DNA from: Humulus lupulus
Lineage: Eukaryota; Streptophyta; Magnoliopsida; Rosales; Cannabaceae
DNA: 64,000 nt
NCBI RefSeq assembly: GCF_963169125.1
Contig: NC_084794.1
Location: 114,862,358 to 114,926,357 of the forward strand
Direction of reading: 5' to 3'
Under the pieces are notes generated by a model, which searched no databases, was not told where the DNA came from, and was given only the letters and a program-made list of their open reading frames with translations. The stretch's first letter is position 1; every line of letters starts with the position of its first letter. Shown here piece after piece: positions 46,350-58,084 of the stretch. Both the position numbers and the translations under genes were made by a program.

Positions 46350-48537
46350 TGCAAGATAAAAACTATAGAAACAAAATCTCAAGGCCTCTCGCTGCGAACA
46401 TTCCACTCGGCTGCCTTAGCAACGGCATGGTCACCGAAGGAGGAGAATTCGAAGCCAAGATTCTGCCTCCACACTATGTATAGGGTGTGCTCCACGGACT
46501 TGTATTCAACCTCTACCAGATTGGCCTTCGAGAGTGTGATCTTCTCCCACAATGCTTCAACTCAAGCTTTTACTCTCCTCTTCTTTTTGGATGACGAAGA
46601 GGCCTTCGCTAGGGCTTTCTCCAGCTTGAGATTGGCGTCAGCAAGCTGTCCTTCTAGCTCTTGAACCCGAGCCGAAACACAATCCCTGTCAGCGTTGGAT
46701 GAAGATAAGTCCCACGTCGAATCTATAAGGCATTGAACCACCAGAGACGTCTGCAAGGAAGCAAAAAGGTGAGCAAATAGGGAACCTAAAACACAAAAAA
46801 GAAGAAAGAGACCAATGTAAGATACACAAACTCACCCAAGTACTGGAGTGCATAAGGTTCTCCCCAAGCTCCGCCATATTGAAATTCTCGAGACCTATCC
46901 ACTCGGTCTCAGGGATATCCTCAGTGACCTAGGTATACCTTCAGATGTAAAGGGCCAATGTCTGATTCACCCAGGATGTCCCCTCTAAATCAAGAACATC
47001 CGGGTGAGCAGGGATAGATTACCTACTGACTGAGCAAGGGGGAGGCTCGGGAGCATTAGATGAAGGATGCCTGGAATAACCTTGACTAACGAAAGCGTGA
47101 GGGAGACTATCAAACTCATCGTAGGATGGCAGAACAAAGCGCCCTTGCACGGATTGTGGACTGTGAGAATGAGAAGTCATGCCCCAGTCCACAGGAGCAG
47201 AGGAGGGCATCCCCTTGAGGCTGGGGATAGCCGAGTTGGACGCTTGGATTAAGGAGAAGTCCCCTCAGGCACTCATTCAACATCACCCTCATCTGAGTAA
47301 GGGTCCGCTGGAGTGGCCTTCTTCTTTCTCTCAGAGATGTGCCATAGTAGGTCGAGCTCCGAGACCCTGGATAGACCATAGTAATTGAGGTTGGCCACAG
47401 AAAAGAGACGGGCAGCCATTTTCGTTGCATGGTCTGCGTCGAGGAAGATGTCTACTAGTGCCGCCTCCGACTCAGGAATGTCGAGGATACTGAAGCACTC
47501 TGAACAATCAACTCAGTTATCATTATGAGTATAAGTTACAAAATAGCAAACTCAATATAAAAGGAAAGACTTGGCGTACTTACTTGGGGATGAGTGGAAA
47601 TGTTCGCAGACGAAAAGGGGACCTTTCACAAAGAAAAAGTCCTGCTTCTAGGAACCCGGGCTAGACATAGAACCCTCTATCAAGGAGACATGAGAGTTGG
47701 CTTTCTGTAGGAAGTAGAAGCCTTTGGATTTAGGGGAGGGCATGAGATTGTACATAAAATTTACCTCTTGGGTTGTGAGAGCACAACCGTTAAGCTTCAC
47801 AAACGCCATATATAGGCAGCTTAAAGTCAACCAGCTCTTAGGTGTCAACTGAAGCGGAGCAAGGTCGAAGTGGTTGAGGACCATGACAAAGAACAGGTGT
47901 AAGGGAATGGTCCCACCCACCTTCAAGATGTGTTCGCTCATGGCCACGTAGCCCTGGGGGGGATTATCAGCCCGACACTTGTTGGAGAGTACATACAACT
48001 TGTACTCTTTGCTAATGTGGTGCTTCTTGGACAACTCTAACAGCTGGTTTTCTGACATGTTGGAAATGATGGTGGATACAAACAAAGGACCAGAGTTCGG
48101 CTTCTCCGGAGCCACCTGTCGTTTCATTCTCTTTGATATGTCTGCAAAACCAAAGGAAAAAGGTGAGGTCAAAACATGGCACTTTACCCTCCATTTTTGT
48201 TTCTTTTTGCATGAGTTTTCCACCGAGGCATTAAGTGTGGAAGCATCAAACACGGGTGGATTAAAGACAAGGGTTGAGGGGAACCAGGGGTGACCTCGGG
48301 GCTACTATAGGAAGAGAACGGGGCAGGAGGTTCAGGAGGGAGGTTTCCCTCCATGAACTCCAACTCCATTTGTAGATAAAAAAAATCTACTCTAAGGCTT
48401 GCGAGGTGGTCATTGAGGTCAAAGGTGAAAAGGACTCCGTCACCCTTCAAAACTGAATCTATCTTGCTCTCCACCACCCAGATTTTATGCCTAAGCTCGG
48501 CCATGCGCTCAAGGTGCCATATACGGGCCCTCCTCAA
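46350..48537 (-). pseudogene. Antisense ORF (aORF) of Tat-4, with intron
   Basis: It lies opposite to gag-pol. Exons on the minus strand: N-terminal part from 48537 (MRRARIWHLERMAELRHKIW), then the domain PPQGYVAMSEHILKVGG, PLHLFFVMVLNHFDLAPLQL, then KQDFFFVKG. An 84-nt GT-AG intron follows (47583 to 47500, phase 1). Next exon: CFSILDIPESEAALVDIFLD, DHATKMAARLF. The last part is a coiled-coil (VQELEGQLADANLKLEKALA) and the C-terminal motif VWRQNLGFEFSSFGDHAV at about 46400-46460. The first domain resembles the Pfam family named putative gypsy type transposon. A stop lies at 47648 and others are in the linker. Function unknown. Confidence 0.75.
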
Positions 48538-49408
48538 GGTGTCATAGTCTTGGAAAGGGTTGTTTACCCCAAGTCTGAAGATAAGTCTACAAACTCGACC
48601 CCCGGAGGAACGCTAGACGAACCCCCAATTGCCATAAAACCGCGTCTTGTTGGTAATAGGAGTGCAAGTGTAGGTGGAAAGGGTGCTACAAAACACAAAG
48701 GAATAAGTTCAAAACCTCTAGACACAAGTGCTCGAAAACAACCAACTACGGGGTACGGGGGAGGGTATATGTGCAAGCGGGTGCATATATGTTGATTATC
48801 TCACGAAGAGCTCCAGCCAAGACAACCCATCCCAAGTAATGCTAATTTAAACCCATTAAACATAAGAAAGGAAGAAAGTATACCTTGAGCAGAAAAAATC
48901 ACGCACCATCTCAGTTGAAGAAATACCAAGGTTCAAAAGTACACGTCTGCAAAAAGAAAGGAGAATGGTGTTTTAGTCTCCTAGGACCTATGTAGACGTT
49001 TACATATAAAAAATAAATAAATAATAAGGAGGAAAGAAAGCCAAAGTTCCCTTGTGAGGGATGGGACCACTTACCTCTTAGAGGATGTGAAGACACAAGT
49101 ACCACCAAGCTAAGAAAAGAAAGTGTAGTAATTATGTTTAAGATGAAGATCTATTTCAAAGAAGCTCAAACTCATCCTAGTCGTTGAATCCAATGCTTGA
49201 TCTATGGTCAAAAATGGAGCCAAACACCTACATTGGGATCTGTGAAGCCAAGTGATAGGCTCACATTCAATCTCAAGGGATCATGAGGATCACCACCTCC
49301 AAAATGTGTTCGTATATGCCACCAAAGCAAAGAAACACACTAACACCACCTATGCTTTGAAGAAACCATACCAAAAATTCTACCAGAGCACCTAAAAGCC
49401 CTCCCATA
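48538..49408 (+). other. Tat-4 region between antisense gene and polypurine tract
   Basis: No gene supported. It would be the upstream (promoter) side of the antisense gene. The ORF at 48487-48795 is short, overlaps the antisense gene start and has no homology I recognise. Confidence 0.5.
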
Positions 49409-49422
49409 GACTGGGGGGCAAG
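49409..49422 (+). promoter_or_regulatory. Polypurine tract of Tat-4
   Basis: GACTGGGGGGCAAG directly precedes the 3' LTR TG. Confidence 0.85.
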
Positions 49423-50844
49423 TGTGGATATCATAATTTTAGTTGCACAAGGCCCTACCTCATGACCCTCAGAATAAAGGCTCGGAATGTAAATAGCCAA
49501 GATCGGCCTTGCACCCTGTGCCAAAGGCCTCGCGGAGCATGCGCCTCTCTTATAGAGCCTTGCTTTGTGCACAAGCTCAGGTAGGATCACCCTTCAAAAC
49601 TAACGACACGTCTTGCACTAAGGATCCCTAGGAGGCGATATGTCTAGCTAATAATGGACCACCTCGTGCCGAGGCTTCATGAGGCACAACCTCATGCTTG
49701 CATACCTTCATCTCACGCAAGCGTCTCGTGAGGGCATGACCTTACACCATAAGATTCTGTCTCGCTCCACAAGCGTGCGTCTCGCAGGAGGACCTCGGGA
49801 GGCATGGCCTCGCACCACGGCGTCTCACGCATAGGAGCCCCGAGCACCACGACATCTCCCGCACAGGAGCCTCCCGCCATGGCGTCTCGCGTGTAGGAGC
49901 CCTGAGCACCACGGCGTCTCGCGTGCAGTTTCCTCGCGCACCACGTCTCTGTCTCGCGCGTAGGGGTCTCGCATCACAGTGTCTCGCGCGCAAGAGCCTC
50001 GTGCACCATGACATCTCGCGCACAGGAGCCTCTCACACTATGCCATCTCGCACATAGGAGCCTCGCACCACGACGTCTCATGCGCAGGGGCCTCGCACCG
50101 CGACATCTCGCGCGCAGGAGTATTAGCTTCCATTCTCCTTGGGGTATTAGCTTTCATGAGGACCCGAAAAGACTTCAACATATAAGGGGTAAGAAAATAG
50201 GAGGCACTGAGAGGATGAAAAATCACGCATGACCAGAAGAGCACGTACATGTGAGGGATGCGCAAACAAGTGGTGAACCTTGTCTACTTCAAGTATGAAA
50301 TACGTATGGAGGTACGGTCCTGAAAACCACAGATGACAGACTCTATCCCCACGCCAGACAAGTAGTGGTCGTACGCGCAAGGTACTTGACGTGGTCCATC
50401 CTAGCCAGCTTCTCACAATGGTACTAAAAATATAGTGGAGGTACAACCAGGTACTAAAGTTGAGGTACACCCGTAGACCCTTAGCGTGTGCTAGAATCGA
50501 CCACCATGATCCTGGCACCACTACCATCTTTAGGCTACATATGAAGGGTTGTGTCCCCAAGGACCACCATGTACAGTGAGCCAATAGTGCTCTACTATAA
50601 ATATCACCTACCTACACCTGAGATTAGGGGGGATTTTTGGGAGAATTTTGTAACCGGTTATTTCTAATGAAAACATATACTCAACATTCTCTCTATTTTT
50701 TTCACTTTAGAGTTCTAACATTTACATTATGTGTTTTTGCAATCATAAGGAAGTTTGTTTGAAGTTTATTTAGTTTAAGTTCACTTCTTTTACAATTCAA
50801 AAAGTTCTTGATTTAACATAGTTCATGAGTTCTTGCTGTCAATA
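49423..50844 (+). repeat. 3' LTR of Tat-4 (1422 bp)
   Basis: It starts TGTGGATATC like the 5' LTR and ends CTGTCAATA (the final CA has become TA). TATAAATA is at 50596-50603. In the first 100 bp it differs from the 5' LTR at 8 positions, all transitions. It carries fewer minisatellite units (49675-50115). Confidence 0.95.
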
Positions 50845-50849
50845 GTAGG

Positions 50850-51560
50850 GATCCTAACTTTAGGAGAACTCAAGATGGCAATCACGTCTGGAGTGCACCC
50901 AGGCAGTAAGCTATGGGATAATATGCTCAAAAGAGAGGTCACTGACTTAGAAGACTTATATGAAAGAGCACAAAAGTACATTCACATCGAAGATGGTCAT
51001 GAGAACCTTAAGGTGAGAAGAAGTGAACTCATATCCAAGCCCTCAACCCATGAGGGCTCAAGTGATGCAAAGAAGAAGAGTGCATACGAAGGGTCGAGGG
51101 ATGACCAACAAAGAAAATAAATACGCGAAGGTGAACCCAGGCAAACGCCATACACCTTCTATACAAACCTGACAGATACCAAGGAACATATCTTCCTCAC
51201 AAATGAAAACCAGGTCCCCAAAAAGAGACCCCCGCAAATGAAGAAAGAGCAATCAAAAAGGGACCCTAGTAAGTATTGCCAGTACCACAGGATATTGGCC
51301 ACACCACGGCGGAATGTACCCATTTGAAAGTGGAAATCAAGGAACTCATATGCAGGGGGCACCTAGGCAGGTATGTCGAAAGGGAAAACCCAAGACAAGA
51401 GGATCGCCCATCCTCACCGTAAGCTCAAGAGCAAGTCCCAGAGGTTCAGGGAGAAGTAAGAATGTTGTTTGGAGGTCCAGGATTCAAAGGAGAGTCGAGG
51501 AAGGATGATATAGATATGTCAGGGAAGCTAGACAATGTCCACCCCCGTGCACCATGAGCT
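50850..51560 (+). pseudogene. gag: Tat-3 gag, C-terminal part
   Basis: It resumes exactly after the Tat-4 target duplication: ILTLGELKMAITSGVHPGS, LWDNMLKREVTDLEDLYERA, then FYTNLTDTKEHIFLTNENQV and a knuckle (KYCQYHR, then GHTTAEC after a 1-nt shift at about 51290). It matches Tat-4 gag and is less damaged in this part. Stops are at 51118 and 51419. Confidence 0.88.
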
Positions 51561-51595
51561 TGGAGTAGCGATCCCTAAAGAACTTTAAGGGGGAA

Positions 51596-52149
51596 AATGA
51601 TTCGATGATAACCTTCACGGAGGAAGATGCGCGAGGGGTGCATTTCCCCCACAGCGACCCCTTGGTGCTGACCATTCAACTAGCCAATATGAAAGTGCAT
51701 CGATTCCTCGTGGACAATAATAGTTCTATTGATATCGTATATCGCCCCGCATTGGAGAAGATGGGCTTGGGCATCATGAACTTGAAACCTTGTCATACCT
51801 CCTTGTATAGATTCACTGGGGACTCAAACCCTTAGGAACAATCGAATTGGCCCTCACCATGGGAGAGCAACCCAGACAAACAACTATCACGGAAATCTTT
51901 ATCATAGTAGATTGCGTTTCAGCTTTCAATGCAATATTAGGGAGACCTTCCCTAAGAGAATTGACAGCAATAACCTCGATGTATCACTTAGCTGTTAAAT
52001 TCACGACTCATGGGGGAATAGCAAGCACGAAAGGGGAACAAAAAAAAGCAAGGGAGTGTTATAACACCTCCCTCCGCACTGCTGCAAAGCCACAAGAACC
52101 CATGGTGATGGTGATACATGGAAGCGCAAACCCACATTCACACTTGTGA
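51596..52149 (+). pseudogene. pol: Tat-3 protease
   Basis: ITFTEEDARGVHFPH to SMYHLAVKFTTHGG; the active site is LVDNNSSIDIVY, so the Gly is Asn. A frame break at about 51833 separates FTGDSNP from TIELALTMGEQPRQ. The frame runs to NPHSHL and is then joined to the integrase end. Confidence 0.88.
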
Positions 52150-52212
52150 GTGGATGACTCTGTCATGCCACAAGCATGGAATGCATAACATCTCAATAAA
52201 TATTACCAGTAA
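52150..52212 (+). pseudogene. pol: Tat-3 integrase tail (last 20 codons)
   Basis: VDDSVMPQAWNA, stop, HLNKYYQ, stop: matches the end of Tat-4 integrase (LDDTMVPRAWDAEHLKKYYQ). Its position right after the protease marks a deletion of about 3.1 kb relative to Tat-4. Confidence 0.9.
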
Positions 52213-53330
52213 GACTTTCACATCTAATGCAAGAATATTTGTACCTTGTTTGTTTTCCTTATGTTAACTTCAGTAGTTAAAAATCAAAGAGGTTGCCCAG
52301 ATAACCTCATAGTAGATGCAATGTTGCCATACATGCCTTTGTAATCTGCTTGCTATCAATGAAAGTGTTTCCTATCTCTCATATTACATTCCTTCTATAT
52401 GAAAGCACTTATATAACAAATATACACACATTGACAAAGTCTATGTTGGGAGCGAAATGATCAAAGTGCTTGATGGAATGAATCCCACCAAGCACTTGGG
52501 GAGCAGGATAGAAGGCATATATATTGCAAAAACAAAACCTTGCAAGGCATCTCTTGAATTCATGAGGGTTAACTACCCTTATTAATATCAAGGGCTCCAA
52601 AAGGTTCAACATGGATAACCTCGCGAAAAAGGCTAAATACCTCCACGAGGGGTAAGGTCTCAATGAAGACATCCGCTAATAAGCTTATGGCGTTTCTTGA
52701 TATCATAAAGATTAGCTATCCTTATGGATGTCAAGGGAGCCAAAAGGTTCTACAAGTCATGATAGGCTAATACCTCCACAAGGGGTAAGGCCTCAAGGAG
52801 GACATCCACCAATAAGCCTAGAGTGGACACCAAGTCGTCTAGCCAAAAAGGGTCCAAAAAGAAACCCTTGTAAAAATAGTATTTTTCATAATGATGAGAA
52901 GGACGGTTCTTGCACAAAACAACAAGCGCATGCAAAAAAATATAAACGATGCCAAAAACCCAAAGGGTTAACTTGTCCTTACAATAATAGTTAAGGTGCA
53001 CTAAAAAGACTATCATCACCAGTCCAAGGAAGACATAAGTAATTCATCAAAGAAGAGGGACTTAGCAAAGCCCTTTACGCATGATAGCAAAAAGGGGATG
53101 ACAAGGCTCAGAAGGCCAATACATCCTCATAATCAATACAAAGATAAGCAAGGGTCCTATATATAAAAATTATGCACACAAAAGTGAACTTAAAAGGACC
53201 TCGAACATAAAGAGTTCCACATATAATCAAAGACTTAAAGAAGTTCCATGCAAAAGAAAAAACATAGAGGGTTACACAATAACACAAAATATAATGATAA
53301 GTCTGAAAGAGGGGCCTATGGGTTCCCACC
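52213..53330 (+). other. Tat-3 spacer
   Basis: No gene. Conserved with the Tat-4 spacer: AATAAGCCTAGAGTGGACAC, AAAAAGGGTCCAAAAAGAAA and ATGATGAGAAGGACGGTTCT have counterparts at 45852-45945. Confidence 0.6.
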
Positions 53331-55411
53331 CTAACATTTCCACTCGACAATCTTCTTCATGGCATAGTCTCCAAAGGGGGATAGGTTGACATCAGGATTA
53401 GTCTTCCACATAGCATGCAATTTGCGCTCAACTATGTTATTCTCATAATTCACTAGCTCAACTTCAAGAGCACTAATCTTCTCATTGAGGGTCTGGATGG
53501 TGGCGTTGAGCCAGGTGTTAAACCGAGAGGCCGATGTAGCCTTGGCCATTGCATCATCCCTCTTGCAAACCGCCCAGCAAGCTGACCCTCCAAATCATTG
53601 ACCATGCGATCAACTCATTTTTCTCTGCCTTACCCAAGGAGAGGCCCTTCAATACCACCTCAAGTTTATATTGTAATCGTTGCGTTGATGAAGAATTCGA
53701 GGCTAAAAATTGGTGACCCAAGATGGAGGGCTAAGTAAAAACAAATAAACGAAACAAAACATCCATGATTGGGCAATATCAAAACTGAAAAACATACATT
53801 AAGTGTTTTAACACGCACTTGCATCGAGGCTCACATATAAGCCTCACCCAACTCGGTATCTGAAATGTCATACATAGACCCCCATTTTCCTTGAGGAAAA
53901 TTCCCCATGTAATGGCTCATGGCCTCTCCATACTGGGTTGCCAAAGGGTGCCTCCAAGGAGTGGAGGTATGGGTTCAACGGAAGCATGTATATTTGTTGA
54001 TGCATGCCTAGACAAGGAAGAGGATTGGGAAGGTCATGATCCATCAGCAGAGGCGCGGGGAGCCGAGGGGTGTGGAGTCATCTCTTTAGGAAGTGAGGCA
54101 CCCAAGGAAGCCTGTCCCAAATGTGCCCCCAAAGGCAAAAGAGCATCATTGAAGGAAGGAAAAACAAAATTCCTCTTTGGAATAGAAGAATCAGAAGGAG
54201 GAGCGGTGAAGGCAAACTCGCCACCTACTACCAATGACGAGATCCAGAAAGTGACATCATTAGTGCATCCATCATCTGCAATCTCCCCGACCCCGTTAGG
54301 CAAAGATCTTAAACAAGAGTAATTCCCAGACTCCATCTCAACCTCATCTTCATTGTCCATCATGTCATCCTTAGAATAATGATAGTCTTCATCATTGTCA
54401 TAATCATCTATGTTCTTCAGGTTGGTAGACTTAGATGAGACTAAGCATAAGTAAATGGCTTGGCCCGGAGATAACAACTTGGATGAATAGAGATTTCCGT
54501 TAGTATAAAGGCAGCAGGCTTGTTTGCATAAAGTCAGCATACCCAAGACCTTCGCCACATGGTCGTGGGCTGCAAGCCTCAAAGCAAGGTCGACAACCCC
54601 TTTAAGACCTAAGGCCAAGGAAAAGAAATAGGTATAGTAAGGCAAACCTGAGAAGAGGAATAAAGATAAGTAAATATATATAAATATATACAGATAGAAA
54701 AGGCTTACTGGATGTGTTGAAATGCATATGCTGGGTAGATACGCTGTTGGTGAAGAAAAAATCTCTCTTCCACGAAACCCTATTGGAAATAGAGCCGTCC
54801 ACAAGGGGATATCATGTGAGAGCCACAACCTTTTGAAGCTAATAGAAGCCAGGGGTTGTTGGGTTCGCCCTTAGAGTAAATAGATGATGGACCTCATTCA
54901 TTGAGGGCCCCCGGAGGTGCACTTGCATATATAACACATACAAACATCTTAACACAACCCAATAGTTGGGTGACAGCTGAAGAGGTGCTAGCTCGAAATA
55001 GGTAAGTACCCTAACAAAGAAAGGGTGAAGTGGCGAAGCCCCTCCGGACTTGATCACCGAGTCGCTAAAAGCTACAAGCCCTTCTGGCGGCTCAGATGCA
55101 CGATCGTTACGGGACAGAATGACGAAGCTGATGTTTGGTGACAGTCGATGGGCCTTGTGGGTCAGAGTTAACTCGATGTCCGCATTCTCAGAATCGTCAG
55201 GGATCTCCCTCGGCATCTCTGAGACCTGGACAGAAACAACAGACAATTTGTGAGCAATTGACTTCATCAACCCCCTAGAAGGCCCTCTACATGTCCTACG
55301 TCTACCCGTATATTTCTTGACCCTACGACGTCTGGCCATTAACAGAAGAAGAAACGAGGGAAAGACCATGGAGAGAAACTCAAGTTCAGGGGGACCACTA
55401 TCGACACCCAC
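53331..55411 (-). pseudogene. Antisense ORF (aORF) of Tat-3, with intron
   Basis: Minus strand. The first exon region from 55411 has a basic segment (RRRRVKKYTGRRRTCRG), then PPEGLVAFSDSVIKSGG, PLHPFFVRVLTYFELAPLQL, NPTTPGFY and stop, then after frame damage WKRDFFFTNS. A 100-nt GT-AG intron (54708 to 54609, phase 1) is followed by LKGVVDLALRLAAHDHVAKV and an acidic run (DDYDNDEDYHYSKDDMMDNE). The last part is a coiled-coil (TIQTLNEKISALEVELVNYE) and AMWKTNPDVNLSPFGDYAMK at 53350-53420. Same architecture and intron site as in Tat-4 and Tat-5. Broken by stops at 54839 and elsewhere. Function unknown. Confidence 0.75.
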
Positions 55412-56216
55412 ATGGGTAGGACCCCGGTCGTCTGGAGCTCTAATACCATAGGGATATAGAGGTTCAGGAGTAAAATTTTCCTCTAGACAAGCGATTTTAG
55501 CTATGCAATCTTGAAGGGTTGATTTTACTTGGGCAACATATGTCTCGTGCTAGGGGGAGGAACCCGAACCCCCAGCACTGGCGACAAATTCGAGTTCACT
55601 CTTAAGGCCCCGTGCCTTTTGTGTAAGGTAGGACAATCGTTACATGTAGATCATTCGCACACCCGCATTTTTGGAAGGTTTATGGGTATCAGCTTTAGAG
55701 TCAGAAGATAAAAACTCGATAGGTTCGACATCAGGAGGAATTTTGAAGGACTACCTCGACGCCATAGGCAAGCTAAGACTCGACTACATGTATGCATGGA
55801 GACAACCCTATATCTACAATACACTAGGAGTGTGATTGGTGTAAGACACTCACCCTTATGTGTGTGCCTAACACATAGTGGAAACAAGGAACTCTTAAGG
55901 CAAAGGTAATCAGCGTATAAAAAATAAAAGGGACATACATATATAACTAGGGGGAAGGTATACCCGGGTCCATGTATGTGGGTTCGTGGATGTGCAAGGA
56001 CAACCCTTTGGGCGTGTGAAGAGGGGTCGAGTGATAGGCAAGAGCGGACCTTTAGAAATGTGAGAACACCTTGTACCCCTACAATGCAAACATGGATGGT
56101 AAAAGAAAAGTTTAAAGTGCTAGAGTTTACCTCAAGAAATGCTTATATGGAGGATGGAACCTTGGAGCCCTTGGAAATAACTTCAAAGAATTACCACTAA
56201 GCTATGTAATCTTTAG
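55412..56216 (+). other. Tat-3 region after the antisense gene
   Basis: No gene supported. GGGGGAAGG at 55951-55959 could be the polypurine tract of Tat-3, but no LTR start was recognised after it. The stretch ends at the Tat-5 LTR; TTTAG (56212-56216) would be one copy of the Tat-5 target duplication. Confidence 0.45.
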
Positions 56217-57096
56217 TGTTTACCGAGTTTTTCGGAAACGAATACAAACAAAATAATAAAAAGATAAGAACTGTAGAAGTGCAGAAATATAAATAGACAA
56301 ACAGGTTTTTTACGTGGTTCAGGCGTTAACGAGCCCTAGTCCACGAGTCGATGTTATTATACTTGTAGAGAATTACAGTGAAATGGCTGGTGTATAAGAC
56401 CCTCACAAACTCACAATGTTTCTCTCGGGTTCTCTTGAAGAAGATGAAGCTAGAGAGATTTTTGGCAGAGTTCTTGCTCTCTAATTTCTTGACCCCCTTC
56501 CTATCGTAAAATGAGGAGGTCTTTATAGCTAGGGTTTTGGATTAGGGTTTTTCTCTACCCCGATGAGTCTTAATTACACCAGCCGTAAATAGGGAATACA
56601 ATTACCATCGTAGCATGGCTACAAGGCTCTACGTGGGTATAATTACATGAAAATATGGGGAATGCCAAAAGGCAGCTGTCTTTTCCAGGCTATCAGCGGA
56701 ACAGTAGGCGAAAAGGCACTTTTAGACGTGCTGGGATGTGTGCGGCCTCGACCTGTCAGGCGGGATCCTGTGTCACATGAGTATCATTTCAACTATGCTT
56801 TTTCCGTGACTCGACCGCTTGGTCTTCTTCCGTGCGAGGCACGGAACTATATCCGCGAAGGTAACCTGAAGTGCTTCTCCCGGAAGGACCTTCCCTGAAG
56901 GATATCCTTTCGGGAGTCCGGGAGAATTGACGAGCTTCCGGGTCGCGCTTGCTTGAAAGAGTGTGCTAGACACTAAACGGAAGAGGCGAAGCCTTTCTGT
57001 TCATCCGCGAGCCCTGGTCACCCTCCGTGAAAGATTTTGATAATTCTGTTTCCCCGAGGCTATCCATCTAAACGCTATCCGGAAATCTGGATAACA
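56217..57096 (-). repeat. 3' LTR of Tat-5 (880 bp)
   Basis: The minus strand runs TGTTATCCAG to CTCGGTAAACA. TATAAAG lies at 56527-56521, followed by a leader with the ACGTGGTTCAGGCG-type phrase (plus 56313-56330 region). The polypurine tract adjoins its right edge. The other LTR and second target duplication lie beyond the window. Confidence 0.75.
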
Positions 57097-57111
57097 TTTA
57101 CCCCCCAAGGT
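57097..57111 (-). promoter_or_regulatory. Polypurine tract of Tat-5
   Basis: The minus strand reads ACCTTGGGGGGTAAA just before the LTR TG. It fixes Tat-5 as a minus-strand element. Confidence 0.75.
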
Positions 57112-57429
57112 CACGGAACTTGAGAGGTCCGGGAGCTTGTACAGTCCTCCGGGTATTCTGGTTTCTAGATTAGGCGTGGGGTCACCTCCTGCGTTCCTGG
57201 AAGGGTTCCTTTTTCCCGTCTGAGCATTAGTACGAAAAAAAAAAAGAAATTTCTTCTGTTTGAACTCAACTACTCAAGTGTGGCCAGAGCCACGCGTCAT
57301 GCAGGGAATGGCTCTGTGACCAAGACGTGTGCGTGAGGTGACTGGCTGAGTATGCGTGCGTCAGGCGTCTGAGTAGTGATTTGACGGTATTTAATGGTAC
57401 ACCGGGCCCGAGATGGCATAATGATGGGA

Positions 57430-57570
57430 TATAAATACTTTATTCCCATCCGAGGAGTCATAAATGGGACCGGCGCTTCATCCCCAGTCGTTGGATCTGA
57501 TGCATGCAGTATGGGAAGATCGGGACCGTCCATCTGTGGAATTCGAAATGACTTCATTCCCGTTATAAAA
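57430..57570 (+). promoter_or_regulatory. Promoter-like region of the Tat-5 antisense gene
   Basis: Two TATA boxes on the plus strand: TATAAATA (57430-57437) and TATAAAA (57564-57570). After the second is a pyrimidine-rich leader (57585-57700) as in plant 5' UTRs, with GTAAGT at 57855 and a possible acceptor TTTTAG at 58068-58073. Inference from motifs only. The rest of 57112-58084 shows no gene. Confidence 0.5.
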
Positions 57571-58084
57571 ACGAGGGAACGGACCCTTCTTCCTCTTTAC
57601 GCTTTCAAATTCTCGAGCTTTCAGATTCTCAGATTCCCAAATCTTCGAACTCTCAAGCTTCCAAGCTTCCTTTCCTTCGAATTCGCCACTTCTTTTGGTA
57701 AGGAATCCAGAAACCTTTCTTTCGATTTGGCAGTAGGTTTGTTCACCGAAGCTCTAGGTTTGAATCATTGCTTGTCTTTGCAGCCTTTACTTCACGTGTT
57801 CGTGCGGTGCAGTGACCCGGTTACTCTGTCAACCTTCAACTGCTCGAATACCAGTAAGTATTTTTACTTTGCTTTTTCCTTCTAAACCTCAGATTGTTGG
57901 TAGTTTTTAGGGTTGAGTTTTATGCTGGTGTCATCTTTATGCATGCGTGAATGGGGCTTTGATAGGCATGTGTCTGATGTGAGTCAATAAGTCATTTCTT
58001 TGCATGCTTTGAGGATTTGCTTTTGGAAAGTTGTTTCTCGTCTTCTTGTGCTGTTCTGGTTTGTTATTTTAGGGCATAAGCGTG

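Larger units (their letters stand above)
37894..50849 (+). mobile_element. Tat-4: complete-length Tat element with GTAGG target duplication
   Basis: The element runs 37899-50844: 5' LTR 37899-39455, internal 39456-49422, 3' LTR 49423-50844. GTAGG is present at 37894-37898 and 50845-50849. Gag, protease, RT, RNase H, archaeal-type RNase H, integrase, spacer, antisense gene, polypurine tract are in the expected order. Many stops make it non-functional. Removing it joins the two halves of Tat-3 gag in the right place. Confidence 0.95.
36090..56216 (+). mobile_element. Tat-3: outer, internally deleted Tat element
   Basis: Gag (36640-37893) is split by Tat-4 and resumes at 50850; protease follows (51596-52149). 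Then the last 20 codons of integrase follow at once (52150), so RT, RNase H and most of integrase are deleted. The spacer and antisense gene are kept to 56216, where the Tat-5 LTR begins. Its own 3' LTR is not seen. Confidence 0.82.

Noticed and set aside
48142..48187. Possible second intron in the Tat-4 antisense gene (GTAAAGT to TTTGCAG)
   Set aside because: Only 46 nt between the signals, shorter than usual plant introns; the donor may lie elsewhere.
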